A model generated the notes under the pieces. The model saw only the letters and a list, made by a program, of their open reading frames with translations, was not told the DNA's origin and did no database searches. Both the position numbers and the translations under genes were made by a program. Below, piece after piece: positions 5,575-6,694 of a stretch of DNA of 6,694 nt. Origin of the DNA: Pseudonocardiaceae bacterium (lineage in GTDB: Bacteria; Actinomycetota; Actinomycetes; Mycobacteriales; Pseudonocardiaceae); contig JAICSB010000179.1 of NCBI GenBank assembly GCA_025937115.1, positions 1-6,694 of the forward strand, given 5' to 3'. Each line of letters opens with the position of its first letter. The first letter of the stretch is position 1.

Positions 5575-6501
5575 CCGAGCCGCGGCTCGCGCCTGGGCCT
5601 GCGCGCGGCGCTGCTCGAATCGGCTGGCCTGTGCGTCGAGTTGGCTGAGGAACTCGGCTAACTCGAGGCGGGCTTTCTCGCCCTCCGCGTCGAGGCCCTC
5701 AAGGTCGAAGACCCCCCAGTGCCGGAGCAGCGGCAAGATCACCTCATCGTGGTGGATCCGCAGGTCATAGATGCCGGCCCGGGCGATCTGCGCGGCTTTG
5801 CGGGCAAACCCGGGGATGACGATGCCGGGCATGTTGAACGCGACGACCTCGTCGGTGATCGCACGCAGGGTGGGGCCGGGGGAGACGTCGAGGGCGGCCT
5901 TGAGCAGGTTGCGGTAGAAGACCATGTGCAGGTTCTCGTCGGTGGAAACCCGGGTGAGCAGCCGTTCGGCGATGGGGTCGCCGGCATAGCGGCCAGTGTT
6001 GCGATGCGAAATCCGGGTGGCGAGCTCCTGGAAGGAGACGTAGGCCAGGACATGGAGCAGTGGCGCCTCCTGGGTGTCGTAGCCGGTTTGCATGACCTGC
6101 ATCCGGGCCCGCTCCAGCTCCACTGGATCGACGCCCCGGGTGACCAGCAGGTAGTCGCGGATGCAGTAGGCGTGCCGACCCTCCTCGGCAGTCCACCGGT
6201 GCACCCAGGTCCCCCAGGCGCCGTTGCGTCCGAAGGCGCGCTCGATCTCCCGGTGATAGCTGGGCAGGTTGTCCTCGGTGAGGAGGTTGACTTCCAATGC
6301 GGTCCGGGCGATGGGTGACAACCCCGACTGCTCGGGGTCCCAAGCCTGCCCGCCGAGGTCGGCGTAGTCGCGGCCGAGACTCCACGGCACGTACTCGTGC
6401 GGCATCCACTCTTTGGCGGCGGCCAGGTGCCGGTGGAGATTCTCGGTGACCACCGGCTCTAGTTCATGCAGTAACCGGACGGTGTCCGAGGTCGTCGTCA
6501 T
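5569..6501 (-). CDS. desA: Acyl-[acyl-carrier-protein] desaturase, DesA1-like soluble diiron enzyme
   Basis: This 310-residue protein matches the stearoyl-ACP desaturase family and closely resembles mycobacterial DesA1 in wording along its length (LLHELEPVV, YVPWSLGRDY, NLLTEDNLPSYHREI, VSFQELATRISHRNTG, DENLHMVFYR, MPGIVIPGF). All expected diiron ligands are present: Glu76, Glu107 and His110 (EEGRH), Glu159, and Glu189 and His192 (DENLH). The family uses O2 and reduced ferredoxin to place a double bond in an acyl chain held on ACP; in mycobacteria it is tied to mycolate precursors. ATG at 6499-6501 is preferred, because GAGGA lies five bases upstream and the protein then begins MTTTSDTVRLLHELEP, as in relatives. 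An in-frame ATG at 6570 would add 23 residues of no family similarity. The C-terminus is an Ala/Arg/Gln-rich, probably coiled-coil tail. The 3' end shares the palindrome with plsC. Which chain or position is desaturated cannot be inferred. Confidence 0.94.
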   Translation of the reverse strand: MTTTSDTVRLLHELEPVVTENLHRHLAAAKEWMPHEYVPWSLGRDYADLGGQAWDPEQSGLSPIARTALEVNLLTEDNLPSYHREIERAFGRNGAWGTWVHRWTAEEGRHAYCIRDYLLVTRGVDPVELERARMQVMQTGYDTQEAPLLHVLAYVSFQELATRISHRNTGRYAGDPIAERLLTRVSTDENLHMVFYRNLLKAALDVSPGPTLRAITDEVVAFNMPGIVIPGFARKAAQIARAGIYDLRIHHDEVILPLLRHWGVFDLEGLDAEGEKARLELAEFLSQLDAQASRFEQRRAQAQARAAARS

Positions 6502-6694
6502 TAAGGTCCTCAGCAGCAGATCGGGACGGCCTAGAAGTACCACCGTAGCGTGTGGGCTCGCCCATCCCACTTGCCTACCACGTCATGATCGCGGTTTGTG
6601 GTGTGCCACGAGTACGCAGGGAGGTTCGGATGTAGAGGTCTGAGGCTTCGTGTGTGGTGCTGTGTTGGTGATGGAGGTGGGCCCTTCGGGACCG
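6502..6694. other. Desaturase 5' region and window end; no gene supported
   Basis: The stretch next to the desaturase start should hold its minus-strand promoter. A TACGGT on the minus strand (in the 6540s) fits TANNNT but has no clear -35 partner. From 6644 to the window edge a plus-strand frame is open through GTG and ATG codons (ATG at 6671, with GGAGGT at 6673-6678), but it is too short and too G/T-rich to call a gene start. The last ten bases, TTCGGGACCG, match the left half of the DosR dyad consensus. Confidence 0.4.

Noticed and set aside
6502..6570. Upstream ATG (minus strand, 6570) as the desaturase start
   Set aside because: The extra 23 residues do not resemble relatives, while the ATG at 6501 has GAGGA five bases upstream and a family-typical N-terminus.

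Overview
The window is a GC-rich stretch with heavy G/C third-position codon use, chained ATGA start/stop overlaps and apparently leaderless starts. It also carries a stearoyl-ACP-type (DesA1-like) desaturase of mycobacterial style. Together these point to an actinomycete, most likely Mycobacteriales or Pseudonocardiales. That is inference; the sequence contains no rRNA or other taxonomic marker. Eight genes fill the window and the longest gene-free stretch is under 200 bases.

Region 1 (2-3507, plus strand) is one tight operon. It holds a 5'-truncated membrane molybdoenzyme (haem-b-like membrane part followed by a sulfite-oxidase-fold molybdopterin domain), a small four-helix membrane protein of unknown function, an OmpR/PhoB response regulator and a short-sensor histidine kinase. 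The first three genes are joined by ATGA overlaps. The regulator and kinase are separated by a perfect 27-bp tandem duplication, each copy holding a hairpin. The layout recalls the E. coli HprSR-MsrPQ arrangement, in which a two-component system sits beside a sulfite-oxidase-fold enzyme and its membrane haem partner, though the proteins are organised differently.

Region 2 (3547-4707, plus strand) has its own promoter (TGGACA-17-TAGAGT). It encodes a PadR-type repressor overlapping by ATGA a membrane protein with a C-terminal DUF4383-like four-helix domain. That second frame looks like two units joined in frame. An internal GTG at 4234 with a good Shine-Dalgarno sequence would give a normal stand-alone DUF4383 protein.

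Region 3 (4769-6694) is lipid metabolism. A PlsC-type lysophospholipid acyltransferase (plus strand) converges on an acyl-ACP desaturase (minus strand). The two genes end inside the opposite arms of one perfect 44-bp palindrome, which carries both stop codons in mirror positions and is probably a bidirectional terminator. The last ~190 bases hold the desaturase 5' region and no gene I can support.

The strongest unexplained items are the shared stop-codon palindrome, the tandem repeat between the two-component genes, and the PadR-linked/DUF4383 in-frame join. I see no CRISPR array, tRNA, rRNA, insertion sequence or defence system.
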